Below the pieces are notes generated by a model. That model saw only the letters and a program-made list of their open reading frames with translations. It was not told the origin of the DNA and did not search any database. 64,000 bases of DNA from an uncultured Synergistales bacterium (GTDB lineage Bacteria > Synergistota > Synergistia > Synergistales > Aminobacteriaceae), in assembly GCA_905233725.1 (NCBI GenBank), contig CAJOEM010000010.1, positions 1-64,000 of the forward strand, in the 5' to 3' direction. A program made the position numbers and the translations under genes. Positions 55,365 through 64,000 of this stretch are shown one piece after another (within the stretch, counting starts at the first letter, position 1; every line of letters begins with the position of its first letter).

Positions 55365-55405
55365 TTTTGATTTGATTTTTTGATTTGAACGGAGGTTCTT
55401 TAGAT

Positions 55406-55666
55406 ATGGAAAATAATAATAATTCCGACACAAGAGTTGCAGTGATGAGCATCATAGTCGAAAATCTTGACTCAATCGAAACTCTAAACGCAACGCTGCA
55501 CCAGTATCGCAGATTCATAATTGGTCGCATGGGTCTGCCGTATCACCAAAAGAATATTAATATCATAAGCATAGCTCTCGACGCACCACAGGACGAAATC
55601 TCAGCTTTATCCGGACAAATCGGAAATCTTGACGGCGTGAGTGTGAAGACTGCTTTCTCGAAATGA
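55406..55666 (+). CDS. TM1266-type iron-only hydrogenase system regulator
   Basis: 86 residues from ATG 55406, with GGAGG 10 bases upstream. The small ACT-like ferredoxin-fold protein has RVAVMSIIVENLDSIETLNATL and GRMGLPYHQKNINIISIALDA, as in TM1266 proteins that accompany [FeFe]-hydrogenase genes. The role is presumed regulatory. Its stop overlaps the hydE start by 4 bases (ATGA), so they are coupled. Confidence 0.85.
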   Translation: MENNNNSDTRVAVMSIIVENLDSIETLNATLHQYRRFIIGRMGLPYHQKNINIISIALDAPQDEISALSGQIGNLDGVSVKTAFSK

Positions 55667-56739
55667 AGCCGCAAATCGAAGCAAGAATCGAAGCTCTGAT
55701 CGGGAAACTCTGCGCGAATCATTCACTCGAACTCGACGAATACGAATGCCTCCTTGAGAATTACAGCGAGGGGGCTTTTCGTTTGCTTAAGAAACACGCT
55801 CAGAAATTGCGCCACGAGATTTACGCTCATGAAATTTTCGTGCGGGGATTAATCGAGATCTCGAACATATGCAAGAATAATTGCTACTATTGCGGAATAC
55901 GCCGTGATAATTCAAATTGCGAACGCTACAGGCTGACTCCCGAACAGATTCTCGAATGCTCAGACGAAGGCTACGATTTAGGCTTCAGAACTTTCGTGCT
56001 GCAGGGCGGTGAGGACAGTTATTTCACGGATGCGATTTTGGGTGGAATTATACGCGAGATCAAGTCACGCCATCCAGATTGCGCGATTACACTTTCACTC
56101 GGTGAACGCAGCTTTGAGAGCTACAGATTTTTGCGCGAGTCCGGAGCAGATAGATACCTGTTGCGACACGAGACCGCTGACGAAGAGCACTATAACAAAT
56201 TGCACCCGTCAGAAATGTCATTCACGAATCGAATGCAGTGCTTGAGAAATTTGCGCGAACTTGGCTATTACGTTGGCTGCGGCTTCATGGTTGGCTCACC
56301 GTTTCAAACGAACAAGACTCTCGCGAAGGATCTCAAATTCATCGAGCAATTCAAGCCCGAAATGTGCGGCATTGGACCATTCATTCCACACAAAGACACG
56401 CAATTTCGAGACTACAAAGCCGGAACTCTTGAACTGACTTGCTATTTGCTCTCGATAATACGCATAATTCACCCGCCGATTTTACTGCCAGCTACGACAG
56501 CTCTCGGCACGATTGACAAACTTGGGCGCGAATTAGGAATCTTAGCCGGAGCGAATGTTGTGATGCCGAATCTTTCACCAGTGAATGTGCGGAAAAAATA
56601 CGAATTATACGACAACAAAATCTGCACCGGTGAAGAGTCAGCTCAGTGCAGATCGTGTCTCAATAATCGAATGCTCTCGATAGGCTACGAGATCGTCACA
56701 AGTCGCGGAGATCTCAGAAATACAGAACGTCGCGTATAA
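55663..56739 (+). CDS. hydE: [FeFe]-hydrogenase maturation radical SAM enzyme HydE
   Basis: Radical SAM enzyme that helps build the organic azadithiolate part of the hydrogenase H-cluster. 358 residues. The SAM cluster motif CKNNCYYC gives Cys70, Cys74 and Cys77. The second cluster motif of classical HydE is also present: Cys321, Cys329 and Cys332 with CX7CX2C spacing. hydF and hydG are not in the window. The 3' end overlaps ispE on the other strand by 26 bases. Confidence 0.94.
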   Translation: MKPQIEARIEALIGKLCANHSLELDEYECLLENYSEGAFRLLKKHAQKLRHEIYAHEIFVRGLIEISNICKNNCYYCGIRRDNSNCERYRLTPEQILECSDEGYDLGFRTFVLQGGEDSYFTDAILGGIIREIKSRHPDCAITLSLGERSFESYRFLRESGADRYLLRHETADEEHYNKLHPSEMSFTNRMQCLRNLRELGYYVGCGFMVGSPFQTNKTLAKDLKFIEQFKPEMCGIGPFIPHKDTQFRDYKAGTLELTCYLLSIIRIIHPPILLPATTALGTIDKLGRELGILAGANVVMPNLSPVNVRKKYELYDNKICTGEESAQCRSCLNNRMLSIGYEIVTSRGDLRNTERRV

Positions 56740-57538
56740 AATCCGGGAACTTGAACGAAAAGCCTTTGTGAACGTTCGGGATCTTTGCGTTTTGCCCGAT
56801 TGCGAATGCCGCGCTGCCACTGCCAGTTATTCCCCAAGCCGAAAAGCCTGACTCAGCGAAGAACTTGAACAGCTCGTTGTATCTCGAATTTTGCGTGGTC
56901 AACATTCCTGCGAAATCGTTCGGTAAAAGTCCGAAATATCCCTTTTGATTCATGTGTGCGGAAATTGCCTGTAATTCTCGGCGTGCCTGAAAATTATCGA
57001 AGCCGTGTCTGTAATTTTTTGAGAAATCGTCAAGGCGTGCGTAAGCGTTGCCCGTCTCGGACTTCCATTCCGGGAAAACTACAATTCCGTGAGTTTCAGG
57101 AATTTCTAAAGCATCGACACGATCGCCGATCCCCGAAACTATGCCGGCGCGAAATCCTGAGCAAAAAAACGAAACATCAGCTCCGACTTTTGCCGCGACT
57201 TTTTCAGCACCGAGCCACTGCAGAACAGCTCCAGCATTTCCACTGCCAGCGCCTAAGCCGGAACCGAACGCAATGCTTTTGTGAACGTGAATTTTCAGCG
57301 GAGGAATCTTGTAGCCGGATTCTCTGGCAATTCGTAGCGCTTTCGAGATAATATTTTCGCCGGGAATATTTATATTTGACGTTACGGAATCAGTTCGTGC
57401 ATTTGTTTCGATGCAAATTGATTCGCCCGACGGGATTCTGAGAAATAACGAAACTATGTCATGAAAGCCATCGGAGCGTTTATTTACGATTCTGAGTGTG
57501 AGATTGATTTTTGCAAACGAAGGCAAAATTACACGCAT
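56714..57538 (-). CDS. ispE: 4-diphosphocytidyl-2-C-methyl-D-erythritol kinase
   Basis: GHMP kinase of the MEP isoprenoid pathway. 274 residues. FAKINLTLRI with Lys10, then SGLGAGSGNAG (93-103) as the ATP loop, and Asp121 in VGADVSFF as the catalytic Asp. The loop is a slight variant of the usual GLGGGSSDAA. It ends inside the opposite-strand hydE gene. Confidence 0.92.
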   Translation of the reverse strand: MRVILPSFAKINLTLRIVNKRSDGFHDIVSLFLRIPSGESICIETNARTDSVTSNINIPGENIISKALRIARESGYKIPPLKIHVHKSIAFGSGLGAGSGNAGAVLQWLGAEKVAAKVGADVSFFCSGFRAGIVSGIGDRVDALEIPETHGIVVFPEWKSETGNAYARLDDFSKNYRHGFDNFQARRELQAISAHMNQKGYFGLLPNDFAGMLTTQNSRYNELFKFFAESGFSAWGITGSGSAAFAIGQNAKIPNVHKGFSFKFPDFIRDVLYF

Positions 57539-57543
57539 GTCAA

Positions 57544-58605
57544 TTAAATATTTTCCGTCCAGCCATAATTATCCGGTTTTTTGCCCCATTGAATGCCCGT
57601 TAATTCGTCATATAATTTCTGCGCGAGCGGACCGATCTTGAAATCGTTTATCATGTACTCGCGATCTTTGTACGACAGCGCGCCAACCGGAGCAATTACC
57701 GCAGCAGTTCCTATGCCGAAAGCTTCTTCGAGTTTGCCGTTCTGAGCAGCGCCGATTAATTCGTCAACGCTGAGCAATCTTTCTTCGACAGGGAAATTCC
57801 AGCTCTTTAATAACTCAACGCAGGATTTTCGCGTAATGCCGCCAAGAATCGATCCGTTCAAAGCCGGAGTAACAGCAACGCCGTCAATCTTGAACATGAT
57901 ATTCATTGCGCCGACTTCTTCGATATATTTTCGCTCAACACCATCGAGCCAGAGAACTTGTGAATAGCCTTTTTCCATTGCTTTATCGCCAGCACGATTT
58001 GACGCAGCATAATTTCCGCCGCATTTCGTGTAGCCTGTGCCGCCTCTGACAGCTCTGACATCTTCAGTTTCAAGCATAATTTTCACGGGCTTGAGACCTT
58101 CTGCAAAATAACTCGCGCTCGGTGAAAGAATTATAACGAATTGCGCCTGATGAATGCCGTGCAGCGCAAGTTCCGGATCAGTCGAGAACAAGAACGGGCG
58201 AATATACAGCGACGTTCCCTCAGAATGTGGCACCCAAGACTCGTCAACTTTTACGACAGCTTTCACTGCCTCGACGAACATGTCAACAGGAATTTGCGGC
58301 AAACCGATTCGTTCTGCTGAGATATTAATTCGATTCGCGTTCTCGTACGGTCTGAACAGGTGAATGCTGCCATCTGCCCAACGATAAGCCTTCATGCCTT
58401 CAAAAACTTCGTTCGCATAATGCAAAACACTCGCAGCAGGGTTCAACGAGATATTTCCATACGGGATTATTCGTGCGTTGTGCCAATTTTTCTCGTCTGT
58501 GTAATCCATGACGAACATGTGATCGCTGAAAATCGATCCGAAACCTAATTTATTTTCCGGTGGCATTTTCCCGGGATTTGTGTTTTTCGTGAATGATATT
58601 TGCAT
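57544..58605 (-). CDS. ilvE: Branched-chain amino acid aminotransferase, class II type
   Basis: PLP enzyme that transaminates leucine, isoleucine and valine with 2-oxoglutarate. 353 residues, the longer eukaryote-like class. The PLP lysine is Lys194 in GGTGYTKCGGNYAAS. ASVLHYANEVFEGMKAY near 60 and LWLDGVERKYIEEVGAMN are typical. GGAGGGG precedes the ATG. It lies 5 bases before ispE and divergent to rsfS. Confidence 0.95.
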   Translation of the reverse strand: MQISFTKNTNPGKMPPENKLGFGSIFSDHMFVMDYTDEKNWHNARIIPYGNISLNPAASVLHYANEVFEGMKAYRWADGSIHLFRPYENANRINISAERIGLPQIPVDMFVEAVKAVVKVDESWVPHSEGTSLYIRPFLFSTDPELALHGIHQAQFVIILSPSASYFAEGLKPVKIMLETEDVRAVRGGTGYTKCGGNYAASNRAGDKAMEKGYSQVLWLDGVERKYIEEVGAMNIMFKIDGVAVTPALNGSILGGITRKSCVELLKSWNFPVEERLLSVDELIGAAQNGKLEEAFGIGTAAVIAPVGALSYKDREYMINDFKIGPLAQKLYDELTGIQWGKKPDNYGWTENI

Positions 58606-58701
58606 AAAAAATTCCCCTCCAGTAATAATATTATATAATAATATTTTCGTGAGTTATTCACAAGTTTTTAGCATTAATTCAGGAAGGGGCGTTTAAAAAA
58701 A

Positions 58702-59019
58702 TTGGATTTGCAGAATTTGCAGAAAATCTTAGTCGAGACACTTGAGGCGAAAAGCGGTGAGAATATCGTCACACTCGATCTAAAAAATCGCGGTGGCTTG
58801 GCTGACATGTTCGTGCTTGTAACCGGAAATTCCGAGACACACATGAAAACTTTGACCGAAGCTGCTCAGGAAGCAATCGAGAAATCCGGATTAACTTGCA
58901 GACTCGAAGGTGCTCAGAGCGTGAACTGGCGATTAATTGACGCTGGCGATCTTGTTGTACATGTTTTCAGTCACAAGGGTCGGGATTTTTACAGGCTCGA
59001 ACGACTTTGGGAAGAATAA
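58702..59019 (+). CDS. rsfS: Ribosomal silencing factor RsfS
   Basis: Binds L14 and blocks subunit joining during starvation. 105 residues. LKNRGGLADMFVLVTGNSETHMK and GDLVVHVFSHKGRDFYRLERLW are standard. The TTG start at 58702 follows AGGAAGGGG at 58681-58689. The usual partners (nadD, obg) are not adjacent. It ends at a terminator. Confidence 0.92.
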   Translation: MDLQNLQKILVETLEAKSGENIVTLDLKNRGGLADMFVLVTGNSETHMKTLTEAAQEAIEKSGLTCRLEGAQSVNWRLIDAGDLVVHVFSHKGRDFYRLERLWEE

Positions 59020-59028
59020 TTTTCGCGC

Positions 59029-59077
59029 AAAAAAATTCCCCGAGAGCAAATGTTCAGATTCACTCTTGGGGAGTTTT
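59029..59077. terminator. Bidirectional intrinsic terminator
   Basis: AAATTCCCCGAGAG (about 59033-59046) pairs with CTCTTGGGGAGTTTT (59063-59077). It lies between convergent rsfS and icd. Confidence 0.75.
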
Positions 59078-59099
59078 CGTATTTAGCGCAAATTTTTGA

Positions 59100-60299
59100 T
59101 TATAACTTCGCAGCTATTGCTTTGATAAATTCCTTCGTGTCAACAACCTGAGGCACAACACCCTCGCAAAGTGTCGTCAAGTCTTTCGTCATAACGCCGC
59201 CTTCGATCGTGTCAATCGTAGCTTTCTCAAGTTTGTTCGCAAATGCCACGAGATCCTGATTGCCATCAAGTTCGCCACGTTTTCTCAAAGCACCGCTCCA
59301 TGCGAAAATCGTTGCGACCGGGTTCGTTGAGGTCATTTTGCCTGTGTCGCGATAACGATAGAAATGTTTCGTGACTGTTCCGTGAGCAGCTTCGTACTCG
59401 AAATTGCCGTCCGGTGAAACAAGAACACTCGTCATCATTGCCAAGCTTCCGAAAGCCGTCGAGACCATATCGCTCATGACATCGCCGTCGTAATTCTTGC
59501 ACGCCCAGATGAATCCGCCTTCTGAACGCATGACACGCGCAACTGCATCATCGATCAGCGTGTAGAAATAAATTATTCCAGCTTCTTTGAATTTAGCAGC
59601 GTATTCTTTCTCGAATATATCCTGGAATATTAACTTGAACGTCTGGTCATACTGTTTTGAAATCGTGTCTTTTGACGAGAACCAAATGTCCTGTTTCGTT
59701 GACAGCGCGTACTCAAAGCAGCTGCGGGCGAATGAACTGATTGACGTGTCCTTGTTGTACATAGCCTGAAGAACGCCCGGGCACTCGTAATCGTAAACGG
59801 TCTCACGGAAACTTGCGCCATTCTTGCCTGTGAAGACTAACTCCGCTTTGCCGGGTTCTGGGACGCGGTATTCAGTTCCACGATAGACATCGCCGTATGC
59901 GTGACGAGCGATTGTGATCGGCTTCTTCCAGTTTTTGACGACGGGCTTGATGCATGTTGTCAAAATCGGTGCTCTGAAAACTGTTCCGTCAAGAACTGCA
60001 CGAATTGTTCCATTGGGGCTTTTCCACATTTCGTGAAGATTATATTCTTCCACGCGCTGTTTGTTCGGTGTAATTGTTGCGCACTTTACGCCAACGCGAT
60101 ATTTTTTTATAGCCTCTGCAGCTTCCCAGGTAATTTTATCGCGGGTTTCGTCGCGTTTCGGAAGTCCGAGATCGTAATACTCGGTGTTAAGTTCGACGAA
60201 CGGTGACAACAAATCCTCTTTGATCATCGTCCAGATAACTCTGGTCATTTCATCGCCGTCCATCTCAACGATGGGAGTTGCCATTTTAATTTTGCTCAA
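59100..60299 (-). CDS. icd: NADP-dependent isocitrate dehydrogenase, dimeric type II
   Basis: Oxidises isocitrate to 2-oxoglutarate and CO2. 399 residues, the type shared with eukaryotes. SPNGTIRAVLDGTVFRAPI binds isocitrate, YTLIDDAVARVMRSEGG and KNYDGDVMSD give metal ligands, and AAHGTVTKHFYRY binds NADP. The TTG start at 60299 follows AAAGGAG by 9 bases. It is preceded by the aconitase-family gene. Confidence 0.96.
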   Translation of the reverse strand: MSKIKMATPIVEMDGDEMTRVIWTMIKEDLLSPFVELNTEYYDLGLPKRDETRDKITWEAAEAIKKYRVGVKCATITPNKQRVEEYNLHEMWKSPNGTIRAVLDGTVFRAPILTTCIKPVVKNWKKPITIARHAYGDVYRGTEYRVPEPGKAELVFTGKNGASFRETVYDYECPGVLQAMYNKDTSISSFARSCFEYALSTKQDIWFSSKDTISKQYDQTFKLIFQDIFEKEYAAKFKEAGIIYFYTLIDDAVARVMRSEGGFIWACKNYDGDVMSDMVSTAFGSLAMMTSVLVSPDGNFEYEAAHGTVTKHFYRYRDTGKMTSTNPVATIFAWSGALRKRGELDGNQDLVAFANKLEKATIDTIEGGVMTKDLTTLCEGVVPQVVDTKEFIKAIAAKL

Positions 60300-60350
60300 A
60301 ACAAAAAGCTCCTTTCATTAACAATTTACGCTTAATATATTAAAACAGAT

Positions 60351-60388
60351 TTGCGAATTATGCCCCCCTAAAATCACGCAATTCGCAA
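60351..60388. promoter_or_regulatory. Inverted repeat between the aconitase-family gene and icd
   Basis: TTGCGAATT (60351-60359) and AATTCGCAA (60380-60388) form a perfect 9-base inverted repeat around a C-rich loop in a 115-base gap. It may be an operator or an RNA hairpin. Confidence 0.45.
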
Positions 60389-60414
60389 TTTCAGAGAGGC
60401 GTAATTTTCACACG

Positions 60415-62706
60415 TTACTTTTTTTTGTCCCTGTTAAAGTTGATCAAGCAGCCAGCTTTGACTATATCGCGCTCGTTGCCGGTCATGTCCTGAATGTAAA
60501 GATTGATCTGTGTAGCCTTGCCGTCCTTTATGACGTAGGCTTTAATATCCTTGAGTTCGTTAGCGTCGAGATTGCCTTTGATTCCCGGGACGTAAATATA
60601 ATCGCCGATCTCGAAATTAGGCTCGCCCTTCAAATGGAACGGAATCATGCCCCAGTTCATGCAGTTCGAACGATAGCGCTTAGTTGCGTATTCCTGAGTG
60701 ATATTCGCGAGTGCGCCCAGAACTCTCTGACATGATGCAGCCTGTTCACGTGCTGAACCGTCGCCGGGTTTGTTAGCGTAAATCGTTGAGCCTATTTCGA
60801 TCTCTTCGGGTTTAACGCCTTCCTGACCCGGGATTGTCTTGATTGTTGCGTAGATTTCTGCCAATTCGCCGACTTTTTCACCAGCCTGACGCGCCTTCTC
60901 GAGTTTCTGAACTTCCTTGGCACGACCGACGTATTCAGGATCGCGTCTTGAGAGCGTGAACTCAGCAAGTCCCAGAGGATTCGAACGATATGACGATGTT
61001 TCGCCGGACGGGATCAATTCGTCAGTAGTCGTAACCTCGTCGAGAATCTTTGACACAACGCGCAAGAGAATATTATCAGCGAGAGCAATCTGTTCGGGCC
61101 AGTCTTTGATATTCGGACCAAAGCGAATCGGCTCGTCAAGGTCAGCTTTGTTATAGCCCCAGTAAACTCTTGACTTGTAAGCTTTGTCATCGTAATTATA
61201 CGCAGGAACGTTGCCCCAGCAATCCATGTCTTCAGCACTGGTTAATTTTCCGCCATTTGCTGCCGTTGCTGCGATTGATCTTGCGTCCATGAGTGCGACC
61301 GCTGACATCTGACCATTGCCCGGTTTTGATCCTTCTCTGTTCGGGAAGTTTCGCGTTGTGTGTCGGATTGAGAGCGCGTTGTTTGCAGGAGTATCGCCAG
61401 CTCCGAAGCACGGTCCGCAGAATGCAGTTCTGATAATTGCGCCCGCGTCCATCAAGTCAGCCAGGAAGCCTTTGCGATCCAAGTCAACGAATACTGGCTG
61501 TGATGACGGGTAAACGCTCAGATAGAACTCACCGTAGCCGCAGGTTTTGCCCTTCAACGCGTGTGCAGCCTCGACAACGTTCGTGTAATTTCCGCCCGCA
61601 CAGCCGCCGATTACGCCCTGTTGTACCATTAATTTGCCATCGGACGTAACTTTGTCAAGCAGCGTAAATTCCGCACGACCACCAGCAACTTTCGCAGCAG
61701 CTTTCTCAGTCTCAGCGAGAATGTCTTTCAAATTCGCGTAAAGTTCAGAGATTTCGTAGCCGTTTGACGGGTGGAATGGCAACGCGATCATCGGCTTAAT
61801 CTTCGACAGGTCAATATAAACACAGCCGTCATAATACGCAACGTCAGCAGGATTCAGTTCTTTGTAATCTTCAGCGCGTCCGTGTTCAGCCAGGAATGCT
61901 CTCGTGTCAGCGTCAGTTCTCCACACTGATGATAAGCACGTCGTCTCAGTCGTCATAACATCAACGCCGTTTCTGTAATCAGTCGTCATTGAAGCAACGC
62001 CCGGTCCGACAAATTCCATGACTTTGTTTTTCACATAGCCGCTCTTGAACACAGCCTTAACGATTGCGAGTGCGACATCATGAGGTCCAACGTACGGAGC
62101 AGGTTTGCCGGTCAGATAAATCGCGACAACTCCGGGATATGCGACATCGTAAGTATCTTCGAGAAGCTGCTTGACCAATTCGCCGCCGCCTTCACCGATA
62201 GCCATTGTTCCGAGTGCGCCGTAACGTGTGTGAGAGTCTGAGCCGAGAATCATTTTTCCGCAGCCAGCGAACATCTCGCGCATAAACTGGTGAATTACTG
62301 CGATGTGTGGGGGAACGTAAATTCCGCCGTATTTTTTCGCCGAGCTTAATCCGAAATAGTGATCGTCATCGTTTATAGTTCCGCCAACAGCACATAACGA
62401 ATTATGACAGTTAGTCAAAACGTACGGTAACGGGAATTTTTTCATGCCCGAAGCTCTAGCCGTCTGAATAATTCCAACGAACGTAATATCATGCGATGCC
62501 ATGGAATCGAACTTGATTCTCAGGTGATCCATGTTATCCGCCTTGTTGTGTGACTTCAGAATGTTGTAAGCAATCGTGCCTTTCTTGGCTTCTGCTTTGT
62601 CAGCGTCTTTGCCGGTTAATTGCTTTACTTTTGCTGCTTCACTTTCCGGGACCAGCTCAGTGCCATTTACGAGATAAACTCCGCCTTCGTAACACTTAAT
62701 ACTCAA
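60415..62706 (-). CDS. Aconitase-family hydratase (YbhJ-like), probable aconitate hydratase
   Basis: 763 residues. The iron-sulfur ligands are Cys369 (GGCAGGN) and Cys430 and Cys433 (CGPC), with GSDSHT at 155-160 as in all aconitases. The overall pattern fits the YbhJ-like hydratase branch better than AcnA or AcnB, and that branch is little studied. Position directly upstream of icd supports aconitase activity (citrate to isocitrate). The TTG start at 62706 follows AAGAGGGGG. Confidence 0.85.
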   Translation of the reverse strand: MSIKCYEGGVYLVNGTELVPESEAAKVKQLTGKDADKAEAKKGTIAYNILKSHNKADNMDHLRIKFDSMASHDITFVGIIQTARASGMKKFPLPYVLTNCHNSLCAVGGTINDDDHYFGLSSAKKYGGIYVPPHIAVIHQFMREMFAGCGKMILGSDSHTRYGALGTMAIGEGGGELVKQLLEDTYDVAYPGVVAIYLTGKPAPYVGPHDVALAIVKAVFKSGYVKNKVMEFVGPGVASMTTDYRNGVDVMTTETTCLSSVWRTDADTRAFLAEHGRAEDYKELNPADVAYYDGCVYIDLSKIKPMIALPFHPSNGYEISELYANLKDILAETEKAAAKVAGGRAEFTLLDKVTSDGKLMVQQGVIGGCAGGNYTNVVEAAHALKGKTCGYGEFYLSVYPSSQPVFVDLDRKGFLADLMDAGAIIRTAFCGPCFGAGDTPANNALSIRHTTRNFPNREGSKPGNGQMSAVALMDARSIAATAANGGKLTSAEDMDCWGNVPAYNYDDKAYKSRVYWGYNKADLDEPIRFGPNIKDWPEQIALADNILLRVVSKILDEVTTTDELIPSGETSSYRSNPLGLAEFTLSRRDPEYVGRAKEVQKLEKARQAGEKVGELAEIYATIKTIPGQEGVKPEEIEIGSTIYANKPGDGSAREQAASCQRVLGALANITQEYATKRYRSNCMNWGMIPFHLKGEPNFEIGDYIYVPGIKGNLDANELKDIKAYVIKDGKATQINLYIQDMTGNERDIVKAGCLINFNRDKKK

Positions 62707-62775
62707 ATCAAAAACCCCCTCTTGATAATATGAATAATATGTAAGATTTATAATATAACACTTGCTTCACATTCT

Positions 62776-64000
62776 TCACCATGCTGCAACACTTCCATCA
62801 GCTCTAGGTTCAGTAGCTCCCGCAATCGAGTTATATTCAGTTTTGATGATAATTTGTCCGCGCCCGAAATCCAACGACGAATCTTCACGCGTAATCTCAT
62901 GACCTGCTCGCGATAATTTTTCAGCTTGTGATTCAGGGAAATTCGGCTCAAGCGAAACTTGCAGATTATTATTCCATTTCCAACGTGTCGAATCAAGTGC
63001 TTCTTGAGGATTCATTCCAAAGTCCAGCAAATTCGTCAAGACTTGAACGTGTCCTTGAGGCTGCATAAATCCTCCCATTACTCCGAGTGCTGCTAATGAT
63101 TTATTATCTTTCGTGACAAATGCAGGAATAATTGTGTTATACGGGCGTTTGCGTGCGTCGATATAATTCGGGCTTTCAGGATCCCGCGAGAAACACGCAC
63201 CCCTGTTATTCAGGGAAATTCCAGTCTCAGGAATTACGATCCCAGAGCCGAAGCCCATAAAATTACTCTGGATATACGACACCATTGAGCCGCCGCTGTC
63301 AGCCGTCACAAGATACACAGTTCCGCCTCCGAATTTTTCACGCGCGTCGTCGAAATTCTGAGCATGTTCGGGATCAATTTTCGCAGCCAGTTCACGCGCA
63401 TAATCCTCGCTTAACAAGTCATCAATCGGAATATCCGCAAATTTCGGATCAGCAACGTATCTCTTCGCAACTGAGAACGCAATTTTTACGGCTTCAATCT
63501 GTTTATGCAAACTCGAAAACTCATCACGAGAATCGCTCTCAAACTCGAAATTACGCAAAATATTCAGAGCAATCAGCACGCAAATTCCCTGACCATTCGG
63601 CGGCATCTCCCAAATATCATAGCCGCGATAATTCGTGCTAATCGGCGACACCCATTCAGGCTTGAAACTCGCAAAATCTTCGGCTGTGAAATATCCGTTA
63701 GTCTTGTTCGAGAACGTTATGATCTTCTCAGCTAAATCGCCCTTGTAAAAATCTTCGCCACCAGCTTCGGCAATTCGTCGCAAAGTTCGTGCCAATGCCT
63801 GTGAGCGGAAAATTTCGCCAGCTTTGGGAGCACGCCCGCTCGGACAAAATGTTCTCAACCAATGCGAAAATTCCGGTGACTTGAAATTCTTGAACTCGTC
63901 GAAAGCCTTTTGCCATAATTCAGCGATTACAGGTGTTACGGCAAATCCACGTGACGCAAGATCTATCGCTGGTGCAAGCGTGTCCGAAAAATGCAAACGT
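62776..64000 (-). CDS. Gamma-glutamyltransferase-family hydrolase, C-terminal part (cut by window edge)
   Basis: Ntn-hydrolase that transfers or hydrolyses gamma-glutamyl groups, usually exported. At least 408 residues are present; the N-terminus lies beyond the window because the frame is open to position 64000 and the TTG at 63996 is internal (RLHFSDTLAPAIDLAS). GGGTVYLVTADSGGSMVSY starts at the catalytic Thr of the small subunit, followed by SNFMGFGSG and IPAFV. The Thr motif here is GGT rather than the common TT, as in the YwrD-like branch. Confidence 0.88.
   Translation of the reverse strand, partial: RLHFSDTLAPAIDLASRGFAVTPVIAELWQKAFDEFKNFKSPEFSHWLRTFCPSGRAPKAGEIFRSQALARTLRRIAEAGGEDFYKGDLAEKIITFSNKTNGYFTAEDFASFKPEWVSPISTNYRGYDIWEMPPNGQGICVLIALNILRNFEFESDSRDEFSSLHKQIEAVKIAFSVAKRYVADPKFADIPIDDLLSEDYARELAAKIDPEHAQNFDDAREKFGGGTVYLVTADSGGSMVSYIQSNFMGFGSGIVIPETGISLNNRGACFSRDPESPNYIDARKRPYNTIIPAFVTKDNKSLAALGVMGGFMQPQGHVQVLTNLLDFGMNPQEALDSTRWKWNNNLQVSLEPNFPESQAEKLSRAGHEITREDSSLDFGRGQIIIKTEYNSIAGATEPRADGSVAAW

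Noticed and set aside
63994-64000. Complete gamma-glutamyltransferase gene starting at TTG 63996
   Set aside because: The protein lacks the signal peptide and first part of the large subunit, and the frame remains open to the window edge.

Overview
The window is a dense bacterial chromosome segment. No stretch over 300 bases lacks a gene, and I see no rRNA or tRNA gene, CRISPR array, insertion sequence or prophage. The gene content suggests a flagellated anaerobe: flgE, flgB and flgC, an [FeFe]-hydrogenase maturase (hydE) with a TM1266-type partner, 4-Cys adenylate kinase, zinc-type S14, DAP synthesis by the acetylase route, and an ECF module after rplQ as in Firmicutes. My best guess is a gut Synergistota member, with a Firmicutes relative as the alternative. 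This is inference from gene content and was not tested by phylogeny. TTG start codons are frequent.

Layout. Positions 1-8835 are mostly plus strand: the 3' part of flgE, a one-span membrane protein, an NYN-domain protein on the minus strand, a small membrane protein, nikR, gyrA, and the phospholipid pair psd-pssA. Positions 8856-9269 hold a decayed HicB/HicA-like remnant. Next come glgB (minus) and, divergently, a three-gene set: exported Ig-like/TPR protein, ParA ATPase, and a very acidic Glu/Pro-rich protein. A GT61-type glycosyltransferase follows.

Positions 16706-39307 (minus) are one long information-processing block: rpsL-rpsG-fusA-tuf, the S10/spc/alpha ribosomal genes with secY-adk-map-infA-rpmJ, then rpoA-rplQ and ecfA-ecfT-truA. 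rpsD is not between rpsK and rpoA. The rpoA product carries an extra tail of about 290 residues with Lys/Ser repeats and two AT-hook motifs, the most striking feature here. The two ECF ATPases are fused into one protein. The block starts from a region where the rpsL promoter and a divergent sodium:solute symporter promoter appear to share overlapping -10 elements. The rpsL ribosome binding site can pair with an upstream leader segment.

Positions 41109-45929 (minus) form a lysine/diaminopimelate operon, dapA-dapB-dapH-N-acetyl-DAP deacetylase-lysC. typA, two diguanylate cyclases, a ThpR/PII-like pair and a nitroreductase follow. Positions 52820-54408 hold three unknown genes. Then come flgB-flgC followed directly by the TM1266-type gene and hydE, ispE, ilvE, rsfS, an NADP isocitrate dehydrogenase beside an aconitase-family hydratase (a likely route to 2-oxoglutarate), and a gamma-glutamyltransferase cut by the window edge.
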